From Leptodontidium sp. MPI-SDFR-AT-0119 (taxonomy: Eukaryota > Ascomycota > Leotiomycetes > Helotiales > Leptodontidiaceae), in NCBI GenBank assembly GCA_020726505.1, contig JAHLEZ010000041.1, positions 124,001-188,000 on the forward strand: 64,000 nt of DNA, read 5' to 3'. Shown piece after piece: positions 22,601-34,800 of the stretch. Both the position numbers and the translations under genes were made by a program. Under the pieces are notes generated by a model. The model was not told where the DNA came from. It made no database searches and saw nothing but the letters and a program-made list of their open reading frames with translations. Numbering within the stretch: position 1 is the first letter of the stretch; the number at the start of each line of letters is the position of its first letter.

Positions 22601-24272
22601 AAGTTGTCGTTGTCGTCTGTAGCTTAGCTGTTAGACATAGGGCTACTGTCGTCGGCGCTTACTTCTATTTCGTTGACACAAGAGGCATAACTACGACTAG
22701 GGGGTCTTTAAGAGAAATGTCGAGGGGCATTCGCTAGTATTTAGCCACGAGATGTGTCGGCTTGTATAGAAATTTATTGACTTAGGGGTTAGTTAGTTTC
22801 TCGTCATTAAGACGAAGAAGTAATAAAAACTTAGAGTGACTTTCCCGTGGTTCTTAAAGAGATATTAACCTAAGACTAGGGGTGGGAATTTATACTTATT
22901 ACTGAGGGGCTAGAACGACTAGCGTAAATAGTGTTTTTTATAATTTGTCCTTGGTCTTCGGCTTGTATTACTTCCATATACTCTTTTAAAGTTCTGGCTC
23001 TTTAGTACTTATAAAATAGTTACTTACGTAGACGGGATGGGAGCTTGTCTTATAAGTCTATTTTAAGTATTAACTTGTCAGTTACGCCGCCTTAATTAGC
23101 TAGAAGTTTAAACTATTAGTAGAAGTCTTAAAAGGTTTATCTCGTAAGTTTTATCTTTAACACGGAGTAGAGGTTACGCGCTATTTATTACTTATAGGGG
23201 TTAATTAAGAATTTGACTACTTAGTTAATTAGATTAAGTGTATCCGTAATATTTCTGTCGTTGTTAAGTGTTAGGGACAAAAAAGAGGGTTCTAGGAACG
23301 TGCGAGCTATTTCTTTTATTTGTGCTAGAAGTTAGTCCTTTTAATAGTCGTTGTCGACGAAGTATTCGTTGTACTGACGTAGGGCATTCTAGACTTAGAC
23401 TTCTTATAGACGTAGACTGTAATCGATGCCGTCTAAGAGCTTATTATTTAGGTTAGGGATCTTCTTGATTTGTGAGGCTATAAATATCTAAGATATCTTA
23501 GAGAAAGAGGGGGAGTGATAACGAGGGATGTGGGGAGGTCAGTAGTTATCTTTATTATTATTATTTAGTAGTCTACTAAGGTTAAGAGTACTTTATACTT
23601 TACTTTTGCCTTTGTTTAACTCGGGGGCAAGAGTTTTCTTAATTAAGGGTTAGAGGGGAGTTTCTCTTTCTTAAAAGGTTATAGATCTAAGGGCGGATTT
23701 ACGTAGTAGAGGCTCGTTAGTAGGAGACTACTATTAAAGAGTTAACTTTAACTATTAAGTCTCTATACGACTTTTTACGAGTTACTCTTTTAAAATGCGA
23801 AGTCAGGTTTCTTATAGTGACTCTCTTATATGTGTTTTTATAAGCTTTATATTACTCCCTGGCGTACTAGTAGAAGTATTAGCTTTAGGCGTGTTAGTAT
23901 CGGGAGAGTTAAGCAGGGGGACAAAAGAAGAGATAGATAATATATTAGCGTCGTTTATAGCGAGTCGCTTTGTAAGGGGAGGGACGACTTTCGGCTTGAC
24001 TTGTCGAGTTAGAGGGAGAGGCCCGGAAAAGAGAGGATGTCGACTTCGTCGTGTAGAGGTAGAAGTCGGGGAGGAAAATAAAGGTAATAATAGCGAAGTA
24101 AATGTTGACTTCGCTAATAGTAAAGGTTTTAATATTACTATTCGTTAAGCTATAAGGCTTAGTATAGGCCTTTCTTATATTTAAGCTTCTAGGTCGTAAC
24201 TACTTATAAGAGAATTAAGGGGCGAGGGATATTTACTGTCTTCTTAGACGTAAAGAAAAGAGTTATAAATAA

Positions 24273-24519
24273 TGTGACGCTTGCCTTAGAAAGACGGCAA
24301 TCACGTGTAACTGACGCCTCACATATTAATATAAGATATATGACAATACTAAGTATTAACTTAAAATCTATAACTACAGAGGAAAGGAGGTAAGGAGAGA
24401 AGAAGTTTATATATAAGAGATTAATATACTTAACACTATAATAATCTCGGTACGTCCTGATCGGGCAGTACTAAGTGGAGCCGGTGGAAATGAGGCTCTG
24501 GGCAGCGACAGTCGTCACA
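24273..24519 (-). repeat. 5' LTR of the Gypsy element
   Basis: Direct repeat of 16860-17106, followed by the right CCTTC duplication at 24520-24524. Confidence 0.88.
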
Positions 24520-24524
24520 CCTTC

Positions 24525-25021
24525 CTTATTACTAAGCGAAGACAAACGATAATATAAATAAGTTAATAATAAGGATATACTACGGCACGTTTTATAATTT
24601 ATTAAACGACTAAAACAAGTCCGAATCCCACCCGTTGTTATTATTAACGGTGCTATTAGTTATAAGAGGTATTTACTTAATTAGCGTAAAGGCGTTTGTT
24701 TACTTCATCGAGAGGTATATTACCTCTACTTGAAGAAGACTCATATTTAGACTCGAAAGTGAGGGAAGGTGTGCCGTCTATACGCTGGAACTTGTCGTTG
24801 TCAAATTCACATAATCTCATAAAAACTGCCTAGTTAATACGAAGTTATAGTAGTTTAGTAATTATTAGCGTTGCCTCTGGTTCACCCAAAATAAAAACGA
24901 GCGGATAAGTATTTTTATAATAGGCCGCATAAGTCCTTGGCCCTAAATTACTTAACCGTAAAACGTTCTATTTATGATAGTTTTTAATTTGTTAAAGGGA
25001 AGGAAGTAACAAAAGAAAAGC
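24525..25021. other. AT-rich relic with a short decayed coding stretch
   Basis: This is the right flank of the Gypsy insertion. On the minus strand a short readable stretch (about 24810-24680) contains EFDNDKFQRIDGTPSLTF before stops. It may be the remains of an older transposon or gene; I cannot name it. Confidence 0.35.
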
Positions 25022-25026
25022 AAAAA
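25022..25026 (-). terminator. RNA polymerase III T-run terminator of the 5S gene
   Basis: A run of T residues on the minus strand directly follows the 3' end of the 5S rRNA gene, the standard Pol III stop signal. Confidence 0.75.
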
Positions 25027-25145
25027 ACATACAACAGTAGGGATTCGCTGGTGGTCACCCACCCAACTACTGATCTACCGATCTGAGGCTTGTGTATGGC
25101 AGAGCGGACGGGATGCCCAATTTTCCTCAGTCTATGGTCGTATGT
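25027..25145 (-). rRNA. 5S ribosomal RNA gene (dispersed single copy)
   Basis: On the minus strand the sequence begins ACATACGACCATAGACTGAG, contains TCCCGTCCGCTCTGCC and the highly conserved AGTAGTTGGGTGGGTGACC, and ends GAATCCCTACTGTTGTATGT. Its ends pair (ACATAC with GTATGT), and length is 119 nt. This matches fungal 5S rRNA throughout, including internal control regions. Single dispersed 5S genes outside the rDNA are normal in Pezizomycotina. Confidence 0.93.
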
Positions 25146-25643
25146 GACAGCTTGTTATCGTATCTGGGTATATATATCAGTGACCGGATCAGGATACGAA
25201 TTCCAAGGTTCGGTGCCAATCCCACCTCATGCAGCCATTCGCACCTTTTGAATACCAGCCCGTCTCTTCAGCATTAGTGAGCCTCCAGTAGAACTACTCC
25301 AACAAATTGACCTATGCGATAACGAGTCAGCCTCTCACACCTCAGTTATGCTGCATCCCACGGCGTATTTCATTGGCTTGCAGGTAGCCAGCACTTGCCT
25401 CACATGCGGTGTAACAAATCATTGTCAAATCGTGGAGGGCGGGACATGCAGAGTCTTGCACGAAGATGACGTGAGGCAATGCCTCGTTGGCCAATTTTGA
25501 GCTGTTCTTCTATGTGCTCTCAATTCTCGGGGTGCAGATGACAAATATTCTTTACAACCCCGCTTCTTCATGGAGCATTATGAGTCGAAGATTTTCTGCT
25601 CAAAATCTCGTCAATACATCATTCGAAACCTTTTTGCTCCACG
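25146..25643. other. Region between the 5S gene and the first HET gene
   Basis: No gene is seen. It holds the 5' flank of the 5S gene and the presumed promoter of the HET gene starting at 25644. Confidence 0.5.
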
Positions 25644-27860
25644 ATGTCTATTTTCAGGAAAGAAACATCAGAAACCGGAGGCAGGGGAGAGATTCTCCGA
25701 CTTGGGGACGCCTGGAAGCACGTCCCTGGGAAGCCCCTCGACTTCCATGATTGGAAGCCGGACGAAAGTAATGACGATCCAGCTCCACTACTTCGACTCT
25801 TCAACGAATGTCGTAGAGCAGAATACCAGGGTAATATCACGCAAACGGATGTTGGTTCTTTTGCGTGTGTTCATTGCCAGGGAGAGAGTAAGGCACGAGA
25901 ACGGAGGAAATATGCAGCAGAGCAGTCGGCAAACCTTGTGACATCGCTATGCAGAGCGGATAAATACGTCTATGAGCCTCTACCCGACGTCAGCGCTATT
26001 CGGATTCTGCGAGTGGAGCCGGCATCAACGCACGATGCGCCACTGCGCGCCAGTCTAGTTGTCCAACTCAACCGAGATACTAAAAGATATGTTGCGTTGT
26101 CATATACTTGGAGTGGTATCGGACTCTACGGTAAACTTGATCTTGGTGTTGGCTTCTTGGAGATAACGGGGAATCTCGACTTGGCCTTGCGATCGCTACG
26201 GCCAACAGATACTACGCTCGAAATATGGGTTGATGCCGTATGCATCGACCAAGAGAACCTAGCAGAGAAAGGAACACAAGTAGCTCGTATGGATGAAACA
26301 TACGCCAAAGCCGAATCGGTTATGGCATGGCTAGGCCCAGCTACCACGAACAGTTCAATAGCGTTGGAGAATCTGGATATTTTGGCAGAGCTAAGCAAAG
26401 CACCTGAATATGACGAATATACTGCGCCGCGGCCGATTGCTTTGGAAGATTGGTTGTTTGCGATGGATGGAGATGTTGCAACGCAAATTCAAGAGTTGCG
26501 AAAGTCGACATGTATCAACGAGGTTCTCGAGCGTCTTTGGTTCACTCGCTTGTGGGTCGTCCAAGAAGTCATCCTAGCGAAGGACATCAATCTACGCATC
26601 GGCAAGGAGACAATCTGCTGGCAACAATTCCGCAGAGCAGTGAAAATGATGTTCACAGCTGACTGTCAATTTATTTCCACTTCGATGGAGACAGATATCG
26701 CCAATGATCCTATCATGTATGCCTTAACCCTTGTCGACATGCGGGACAAGATGAGCTCCATGATGGGTGGCAACATGTTAATGCGAGACTACACGCTTCA
26801 GGTTTTTGGCAAGACACTTGAGCTTAGCAAATGGGGATGCCAGGATGAGAGGGATCGAGTTTTTGCGATCCTGGGTTTCATACCTAAGGATTCCGACATG
26901 CGTTTTATACCAGATTACACTGCAGACGCCCGGGACATATACATAAATTTTGCTCGGGAGCACATACTCCATGAAGGCCTTATGATACTTCTCTACGCAG
27001 GCCTTGAGCGACGTGCTGGAGCCGGACTTCTGGAATATATCAAGCAATCCGACAAGACCAGGGACAAAGATGATCCAGATCTGGACTTGCTAGGTCTACC
27101 GTCATGGATCCCAGATCTAAGAGCTAACCGCACCAGTAAACTCGACAGATACTGGAATCCAATGAAATCTATGGCCGCCATGAACAGAGTTCCTGCGGCG
27201 GTATTGCATACGAGCTGCCGCCATGTGCTTGCTGTGAAAGGCTGTGTTTTCGACACCATCTCCCAGATACTTCCAGTAGAGCTTACTCGTGAAGGCAAGA
27301 CTGGCGTCATGGATTTTCTGGAATCAATGATATACCTTGGCTTCGTGTTCCGCTTTGCTCAAGAACACTACGAGGGCATTGGTGGCTATCCGTCCGGCGA
27401 GGACTTTGAGTCCGTTTTCAATAGCGTGGTTACTGTCGGCAAAACAGCCAGCAAACTCACGCGCGTGGCCCAGGACAGAGAAGAAGGCTGGATTGAAGGA
27501 AATCTCGAACTTTTGAAACGCGGCTCTGAGAATAACTTCCAAGCGATCAGGGATATGTTGACAGAAAATCACGATGCAATCCTGGATATCGGGTTGTTCT
27601 TCTCCTCGCTCTCGTTACTGTTCTTAAACTATCAATGCATCCTGACTGAAGATGGATACATGGGCATTGCTCCCACCTGTAGCAGACATGATAAGATAGC
27701 TTGGATTAACGAATTGCAGAGTCTTGTCGTTCTCCGACCTGTTCTTGACGGGCAGCAGTATCAACTTGTAGGACCTTGCTTCTTGCATGGCCTTATGGAT
27801 GGGGAGCTATTAGCGAGAGGCAGTGACGAAGACGTTTGTACGTTCTTGGAGCTGATATAA
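25644..27860 (+). CDS. HET domain (heterokaryon incompatibility-type) protein, 738 aa, intact
   Basis: This is one uninterrupted ORF of normal length for the HET-6-like class. HET domain landmarks are YVALSYTWS (from residue 149), EIWVDAVCIDQ with MDETYAKAESVMAWLG behind it, and LWFTRLWVVQEVILA. A helical C-terminal half follows with CQDERDRVFAILGF and ends in GPCFLHGLMDGELL, the conserved tail of this class. HET domains are TIR-related and trigger cell death when cells of unlike genotype fuse. This protein is predicted to be cytosolic; its partner is unknown. The first 110 residues are a polar extension with a CVHCQ pair. I saw no stops or frameshift, unlike many neighbours, so it may be functional. 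Confidence 0.9.
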   Translation: MSIFRKETSETGGRGEILRLGDAWKHVPGKPLDFHDWKPDESNDDPAPLLRLFNECRRAEYQGNITQTDVGSFACVHCQGESKARERRKYAAEQSANLVTSLCRADKYVYEPLPDVSAIRILRVEPASTHDAPLRASLVVQLNRDTKRYVALSYTWSGIGLYGKLDLGVGFLEITGNLDLALRSLRPTDTTLEIWVDAVCIDQENLAEKGTQVARMDETYAKAESVMAWLGPATTNSSIALENLDILAELSKAPEYDEYTAPRPIALEDWLFAMDGDVATQIQELRKSTCINEVLERLWFTRLWVVQEVILAKDINLRIGKETICWQQFRRAVKMMFTADCQFISTSMETDIANDPIMYALTLVDMRDKMSSMMGGNMLMRDYTLQVFGKTLELSKWGCQDERDRVFAILGFIPKDSDMRFIPDYTADARDIYINFAREHILHEGLMILLYAGLERRAGAGLLEYIKQSDKTRDKDDPDLDLLGLPSWIPDLRANRTSKLDRYWNPMKSMAAMNRVPAAVLHTSCRHVLAVKGCVFDTISQILPVELTREGKTGVMDFLESMIYLGFVFRFAQEHYEGIGGYPSGEDFESVFNSVVTVGKTASKLTRVAQDREEGWIEGNLELLKRGSENNFQAIRDMLTENHDAILDIGLFFSSLSLLFLNYQCILTEDGYMGIAPTCSRHDKIAWINELQSLVVLRPVLDGQQYQLVGPCFLHGLMDGELLARGSDEDVCTFLELI

Positions 27861-28516
27861 TTTGTTCGGATGTATGTAAAGGCGAAGTTAGTGAATAGTG
27901 AGGTGAAAAGAGTTCAATTACAATCGATTTCCATTTGAACAATTATCAGAGACAGCACCAGTACATTTACAAGTGTTCCTATATGTAGTCGCCGAATACG
28001 ATCACGAATTGACCCAAAAAGCGTTTCAACGTACTAGACACTGACAGATCTAACAATCAGACCGAAGCCACTTAAATACTTACTGAGCATATCTGGTGAG
28101 AACGTGGTCCAAGATTATCGAAATACCAACCTTGTTTTGTGACTCCGGACAAGTTGTAAGACAAAGAGATAAAATTATAGAAATTTCTTTATAAAAAAGA
28201 TGACTCTTAATAATTTCCACTATTTCTTAGATAGATGATCTGAGGGCCGTGTTCAGTGTTGGCACAACATCAATCGTAACCAGCTTTTCTTTCTGCTAAT
28301 CCTCGCTACTGACAATTTTGAAAGTCTCAGTAACATCAGGGATACTGTCTTCTCGAAGATATGACTATATCCACCGTTCTATCTAGTCATTATTATTTGC
28401 TTTTTCAAACAGAGTGTTGTCTTCTTTTAATACATCAACTTCTGCTAAGTAAACAAGTGGTGGTGCAGCCGTCGAGATGAGGAGGTCGAATGGAGAGGAC
28501 ATTCTAATACTATTGA
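27861..28516. other. Intergenic region
   Basis: No ORF of interest is present. It is moderately AT-rich and lies between the 3' end of the HET gene and the 3' end of a kinase pseudogene on the other strand. Confidence 0.5.
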
Positions 28517-29403
28517 CTAAATAATAAGGCCTAATGAGAACACATTAGTCTGCTGTAATAGATGGCGGGGTATAGCTCCATGGGTTTCTGGAGCTTTCCA
28601 AAGATACGTTCCTCTAAGTATGTTTATGCTCGATTTTGGCTCGAGAAATATAGAGAACCCGAAATCTACAAGTTTGGCTCTGAGGTATCGGTGCTCGTCG
28701 TTAAATATCAGCACATTTTCTAGCTTAAGATCACCGTGCATAATCCCAATCTCATGTAAGACCGACAAACTAGCAGTGATATCTGTACAAAGATGAGCTT
28801 ACACAAAGCCACTCAAATTACGATTTGTGCGGATAAGATCTACTAGAGTCTCACGGTTTGTATACTCGATGGCAAGTACAGGATAGAGATTTTCTGGATC
28901 GTAGGGATTGCTCCCCTAGCCTAAGCCGAGTAAGTTGACTATATTAAGGTGATTCACTAACGCCGGGTGAACTAAGGCGTGGAGCTTATTTAGGGCGCTT
29001 TGGAAAGTAGCTCGAGCTTGCGGTTCTAGTTGGCCATCCTTTCGAAATCCTATTCTCAAAGACTTATATGCCACGTACTTTGCGGAGGTTCCGCGCTAAT
29101 TTGAACCGAAATCCTATCCTTTTCGGATTACACAAGCCCTAGAGTACCCGGCTTAGGAAGTGTGTGTCGAGCAACTTGAAACGAAGCTCCGTAGCCGATG
29201 GACACTGATGAATCAATCGTTTCTGGATCGAGGAATAACTGAGGGAGTCGCCCCGACAAGGTGGCGCGCGCGGCCCCCACAATTTGAAGAAGGTCTACAA
29301 GTGCAAGATTGTATGGATGGGCTCCCGGTTTCTCGGATGATGATGATGGGGAGACATTCGAGGAGCGAATGGGCAAGGAAGTTAATGGCCTGCCGGAGTG
29401 CAT
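28517..29403 (-). pseudogene. Fungal-specific protein kinase pseudogene
   Basis: Reading the minus strand in shifting frames gives an N-terminal region (FLDPETIDSSVSIGYGASFQ), then AKYVAYKSLRIGFRKDGQ (candidate ATP-binding Lys), HPALVNHLNIVNLLGLG, LYPVLAIEYTNRETLVDLI and IGIMHGDLKLENVLIF (catalytic loop, with G for the usual R of HRD), followed by KLVDFGFSIF and KAPETHG. The order is that of a kinase domain of the kind common in fungal NLR/HET neighbourhoods. Stops interrupt it: TAG after LLGLG (Trp expected), TAA after LSGFV (Gln expected), and a frame change near 29130. The end of the C-lobe is missing. Confidence 0.72.
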
Positions 29404-29924
29404 GGCTATCGTGATGCGAAAAGAATATCGTTCGTCGCACGTACCTGTTACGACTGGCTTCTGGCTGATGCGGTCGAAGGGTCCCTCACTGTCAAAGGAA
29501 GAGAAGCTGATTTTGACTTTGTACTTGGACCAGTAGCTGCACTACAGTATCGAGAAGAAAGGACAAATGGGGGGAAGAGAAGTGCGAGGAAGCGCTTCGT
29601 TGATCATGCCAAGGCGCTAAGACTAGTTACCCTTCCCTCTCACCAACTCGTGACCTCTAATCATGCCTTTGCACTTTACAGAGGATAAATGATTACTACA
29701 GTCTTATTAACTTTATACTAAAAACTTGAAGCTTAAAGTAAAATACTACTTTTTTATTAATTTGTTACAATTATTAAAACTAAGAGAAAACGCTTTAGCC
29801 TTAGATTTAAGCTATTAAAAGTATCTTCTTAATTTAAACAAAAGTATTTTACTATAATAATAATTATTTTAAATAAAGTATAATTTCCAAAGCTTAATAC
29901 TTAAAGAAATATACTATTCCCTTA
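29404..29924. other. LTR-like fragment and AT-rich flank of the piggyBac-like element
   Basis: From 29449 the sequence TGTTACGACTGGCTTCTGGC resembles the start of the solo LTR family, and ATCGAGAAGAAAGGACAA at about 29550 resembles its middle. It diverges afterwards and no 5-bp duplication was found, so this is at most a relic. 29690-29920 is AT-rich without coding signal. Confidence 0.35.
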
Positions 29925-30906
29925 GGTGCCATAAGCGCCCTCCCTATGGCCACGTGCTGCTATGCCCAAAAAAATATCCCCTTGACTGCCACCAGGAGCG
30001 CCCTCCTGTAGGCCCTGTAAGGCACCCCTAAGCGAGAGCCTAATTAAGCGAGGAACACCAAAATTTCAGGGCAGTCACCCAAAAAGCTTCGTTTTACAGC
30101 CAAATCGTATCATTTTCTATGAAAGACTATAAAGCAATCTGTTAATTTACAAAGATGGATATTACATTCTTTGTATCCGAAGGTTGAGTAAGTTCTTTTG
30201 CTTAGGCGGCCCATATTAGCAGCTCTTTCGGCTAAAGCCACTCTCTTCCTAAGTTGATCGAAAAACCTGCCTCCTTTATACGCCACGTAGTCTGCTTTCG
30301 TAGGCATCTTAATAAGTGTGTGTTAATAAACCGGAACCTCAAAAGCGACTCCAGATAGCCCTGAAACACGTCTCTTACGAGAACCCGGTACATCCTTCCC
30401 ACTTGCTATTAATGACTCTACAAGCTATATATAGAAATCGTCTTGACTATGAAATGTGACGGTTTCGACGTTATATTCAGAGTACTTACAGATCAAGTAG
30501 CAATTGCTGAGTACTACTAAGAACATATATTAGTGTAAACTCTAGATTAGTCCTCTTTAAATACGCCTAAGGCCACTATTATAAGAGTGAAGCTGGTCCC
30601 CTAGATCCACAGCTCCCATAAACTAGTTGTAAGCGTCAAAGCTCTCTGGGATCCATAGCTCTTTAGTAGCTTCGCCGTCCTTGTACGGAGCCCGACTAAT
30701 GATTACATTACCGGCAGTCTCTTTTAGACGTTTCCGTACACGTAAAACCTTGGTTTTACTATCTTAATATGTCGACATAAGCAAGGCAAAAGCTCTATCC
30801 TAGAAGCCCTCTTGATTGACTAGACCCGACTTTGTTAGGAATGTATAAGTCTCACTCTAGGGCATAGCATTTGGCCCCTTCTCCCTATACTTCTTGAGGT
30901 CCACTA

Positions 30907-31208
30907 TGTTACGACCTACGATGCGCCTCGTATTCTAACTGACACTGGCTCGTAGTATCACTGGCTATGTGACGGCGCTAAGCCCGATAGGGAAGACTAG
31001 GTGGCGAGCCTGCGACATGTTGACGTGAATGGCACTCGACTACGCTAGGCCCCATTAGGAGGGTCCCTCATGTATATATACTCGAGCCCTCCCTTACAGA
31101 GAGCCCTCCTTTCCTCCTTGTCTTTTCTTCTCGATTCTGAGCGTAGCCATAGGCCCCAATACAAAGCTTGAGTCTACTCGCCGTATCAACCTTTGGCCAG
31201 CCGTAACA
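30907..31208 (-). mobile_element. Solo LTR (302 bp) with CACTA target duplication
   Basis: This is an inverted copy of the LTR at 12484-12784. On the minus strand it begins TGTTACGGCTGGCC and ends CGTAGGTCGTAACA. CACTA occurs at 30902-30906 and 31209-31213. It is inserted in the piggyBac-like element. Confidence 0.9.
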
Positions 31209-31868
31209 CACTAGCTTTTGAACTACTCTAGATGAGATTCGACATGTACCCGTAGATGCGATATTCATCTTCCGTAGGTGCTCAAACAGCTGTGGAGAAG
31301 TGAAGAGGTTATTAATATACACATAATATATTACATCTAGTAGAGAGCTTAAAAGGTGCAGTACGACTGCTTAAGTCTTATTGAGGTCCTTGGGTTTCTT
31401 GACTTTATATACACCACCTTGCTTCTTAAGTACGTGGTACGCCCACTTTAAGAAGAAGCCTTTCTGTACAACAACCTATATCTTGATTTCGGTAGGAGTT
31501 AGCTTCCTAGGTATAGTAGTAATAAATTTGCTTCGACTAGTGTATCGTTGAATAGCTTCATCTACAGCCACTTGCTGTCTTAGTTTCTAAAATCGCAGGT
31601 TTATTTCTTAAATATATGTATTCAATAGTTCCGTCTATGTAAAAGTTAGCCTAATATAGCTAAAATTTAGTAAAGAACTGACCTTATTATACAAGTAGGC
31701 ATTTTCATCTTTACAGATTCTGAATCGTCGACGTAGCTCTTAAAACCGGTTCCTTGAAAAGAGCTTAGTAATAGGGTGAAAAGGCGTCATTTTCTTCGTA
31801 GACTAGTAGTCCTCAATAGTTTTTGTAGGGTACACTGTTATGTAAATACAAAAGGCTAAATACAAGTA

Positions 31869-34800
31869 CAGTCGGACCGCTTCAAACACGGTAAAAATTT
31901 AAGCGCTAAAATATTAAGAGTCCGTTTAATCTATAATCTGCGCCTTATTAAATAACGATATTTAGCCTCTTAGTTTTCTTTATTTTACTATGTAATTAAA
32001 AAGTTATTCTTTAATATCATCAGGTCTTGGCGGGATTTCAAATATTTTGGCGGTTTTTTCTTGGCACTAATATAACTTTTTTTTACTAGGCCCGATTTGG
32101 ACAAAAGTGGGTCCGTTAGAATCCCCTTAATTAGTACTGTAATTTAGATTAAAAGGATTTATTAAATGTGGACGTTTAATATTTTGTTTATATTTTGATT
32201 TTCTAGCTTAATAATCAAGCGAGTAAAAATATCTTTAACTTTAACGTCAGTTCTACGTTATATTCTTACCTCTTTTAATCACTACCACTATTACACTTCT
32301 ATAAGAGCGAATATGGCTCCTTCTAAGCGAAATCAAAGCGCTACGCTAACAAAATCACCCCCTAGATCGCCTATTAGGCTAATCACAAAGCGGCCCCGTC
32401 AAAAAACACTTGAAATTGCCTCTTCTTTAAGTATATCTCACTTACCCTTGAGACCTACTAAACTTACTACTACTTCTACGCTTACTGCTTTTAATAGTAG
32501 TCAAATCGACGAATCAGAAGGCGAGGATAATATGCGTACTCAGTTAATTAACGAATTAGAGAGTGAGGAAGAGAGTGAGAGTAAGAGTGAAGAAGAAGAT
32601 AATATTACTTACACTAATGAGTATTTAGATTAAGATCTTAAAGAGCTAGGCCCGGATAGGCTAGACAGGGAGGAAACCGACGAATCAGATGTTAAGAATG
32701 AATTACTAGTAGAGTTTAAACGCTCTAGGTTCTTTAATTAGTTAGTAATCGATTCAAAAGGCAACTAGAAAATGCCTTTTGAAAAAGTAATTATAAACTC
32801 CGTTTCAAGTAAGTCTTTTATTCTTTATTAATCTAATTATTAAAACTGTTTATTAATATATATTTATAGAAGGAGTTTATATTCCAAAGCATGCTAAAGT
32901 CGAAGAAAAGTCAATTCGTACTTAAGAGCGTTTACGAGCTCAAGATCGTTAGAATAAGCGTCAAGCTAAGAGGTTTAAAACACCTTTAGTTATTTAATTA
33001 ACAACTTAACAGAGTATTAACTCTTTCTTTACGCCAAAGCCTCTTATTGAGAAAGAAGAAGATATATTCGAAGATATTGACGAATCAGAAGACGAAGAGT
33101 TTGATCTATTTATAGAAAGAGAACTAGTAGCAGAAGATAACTTAATTGAGTTAGACGATTTAAACGATATAGAATTTATCGACAGCGGACGACGTGAGTT
33201 ATTATTAGACTCTCTAATTAGCGACGCTATTAATACCTCTTCTAAAGCTTCTTTAGCGCCAAGAACTTATAAAGAGGTACTAGACTCAATCAAGAAACAA
33301 GTCAACGACAAGCGAATTCTCTTATTACCTCGGTTACGCTTTAAATACTCGCTTATTCAATAATACGTCTAAAATCTCTTAAAAAAGAGTCCTCGTAGAG
33401 GTCGAATTAAGGCTTCTTTACTTGTAGCTTAAAGTAATCACCCTACCGCTGACAGAAAAACTCTTGCCCGCAAAATCAGAGCCTCGTTTCTTTATTATCG
33501 AGCGTACGGATCGTTATTAATAGAGACTAGAGGAGGAAAACGCAAAAATCGGTCTTATTTAGACAATGAGGACGTTTTCCGAGCTTGTCGAGCTTAGTTA
33601 TTAGCTCAAAAACTCGCTACAGTTACCCCTAAACGCTTTCGATATGCTCTTAATTTGGAAATCATACCTCGCTTACTCGCTTTAGCTAAAAAGAGTAAGA
33701 AATCTCTTTTAAGAAATACTACTAGTACACGCAAAGCCTCTAGAAAAAAGCCGAAAGAATAGAAACCTCTCAGTAAAATAGCTACTTATAAGTAGCTAAA
33801 TCGCCTTGGATTCTACGTTACTAAAGAGAAAAAGGGGGTCTATGTTGACGGCCACGAAAGAGCCGACGTAATTAATTATCGTTAAACGGTTAATTATACC
33901 TTCCTATTTAAGAAGTATTAACTAACTAATTTAAAAGGAATTTCTACCAAAAATAGCTCTTTACTAATCACTTACGATAAACTACGAAGAAGACGCTAAT
34001 GGAGTATTATAACCTGTCACACCTGACTTACCCTTTAGAGAGAAAAAGCACGTTATTTACTATCACGACGAGAGTTATTTTCACGTTAAAGAGTACTTTA
34101 AACGAATCTAGTTAAACGAAAATCAACAAAAAATGCCTTCTAAAAGCAAAGGAGGCTTAATCCACTGTTCTGACTTTATAAGTCTTAAAGGGAGGCTTGT
34201 GATTAGTCAGAAAGACGCTCGGCAAATCATTTATCCCGGAGGTCTACAAAAGACGCCTTATTAAGACACAAATCAACTCCTTGATCAAGTCAAACGAGCT
34301 ATTAATATATTCGAAGAAAAGCACCCGAATAAAGTAGCTGTTTTCATATTCGACTAATCAAGTGCTCACGCTAGTAAGGGAGACGGCGCTTTAAACGCTT
34401 TTACAATGAATTTGAGTAAAGGTAGAGCTCCTTTGCCTCAAAAGGTCAGTTATACCTTCCTTTTTAAGAAATAACTAATATAATTCTTTAGAATACAACC
34501 TTTCCTCCTGATATTAGCGAGGCTAAGCGAGCTCGTGGATTAGTTAGTATAATTCAAGAGTTGAATTATACTATTAAAGAGACTATTAAAGTGGCAATTA
34601 AAGGCCACCCTAATAAAAAACGGGTGAAAAAGACTGTTACAAAACTAGTCCCAAAGGGGATTAAATAGATTCTAGTAGAAAGAGGCTGTTTACTAACTAG
34701 TAAGTCAATTCTATTATAAGATAATATATTAATTATAATAAGTAAAAAATGCCCAGTTGCTAAGTGCTCTAGTGAGGCTAAGAAGAGTTGTAATCAAATT

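Larger units (their letters stand above)
16860..24519 (-). mobile_element. Full-length Ty3/Gypsy chromovirus LTR retrotransposon, heavily RIP-mutated
   Basis: Two direct 247-bp LTRs (16860-17106 and 24273-24519) begin TGTGACGC and end GTCACA or its mutated form. Both sides carry CCTTC target duplications (16855-16859 and 24520-24524). The minus strand is coding. A purine tract (GGAGGGGGGGG, 17120-17110) abuts the 3' LTR, the reverse transcriptase core TYLDDILIYS reads at about 19658-19629 with YLDD at 19652-19641, and a chromodomain/integrase tail lies at 17586-17398 (VLKKVRHSYRLELL, PNDPLLGQVQ). RT/RNase H context reads before and after YLDD but is full of stops. No intact gag or pol remains. 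I did not resolve the primer-binding site. Confidence 0.9.

Noticed and set aside
23795..24148. 117-codon ORF on the plus strand inside the Gypsy element
   Set aside because: The element is coded on the minus strand; this frame is a chance opening in mutated sequence.
32313..32633. Acidic 106-aa protein as a host gene
   Set aside because: It is the N-terminus of the copy B transposase, matching 43010-43552 of copy C, and lies within TIR-bounded DNA.
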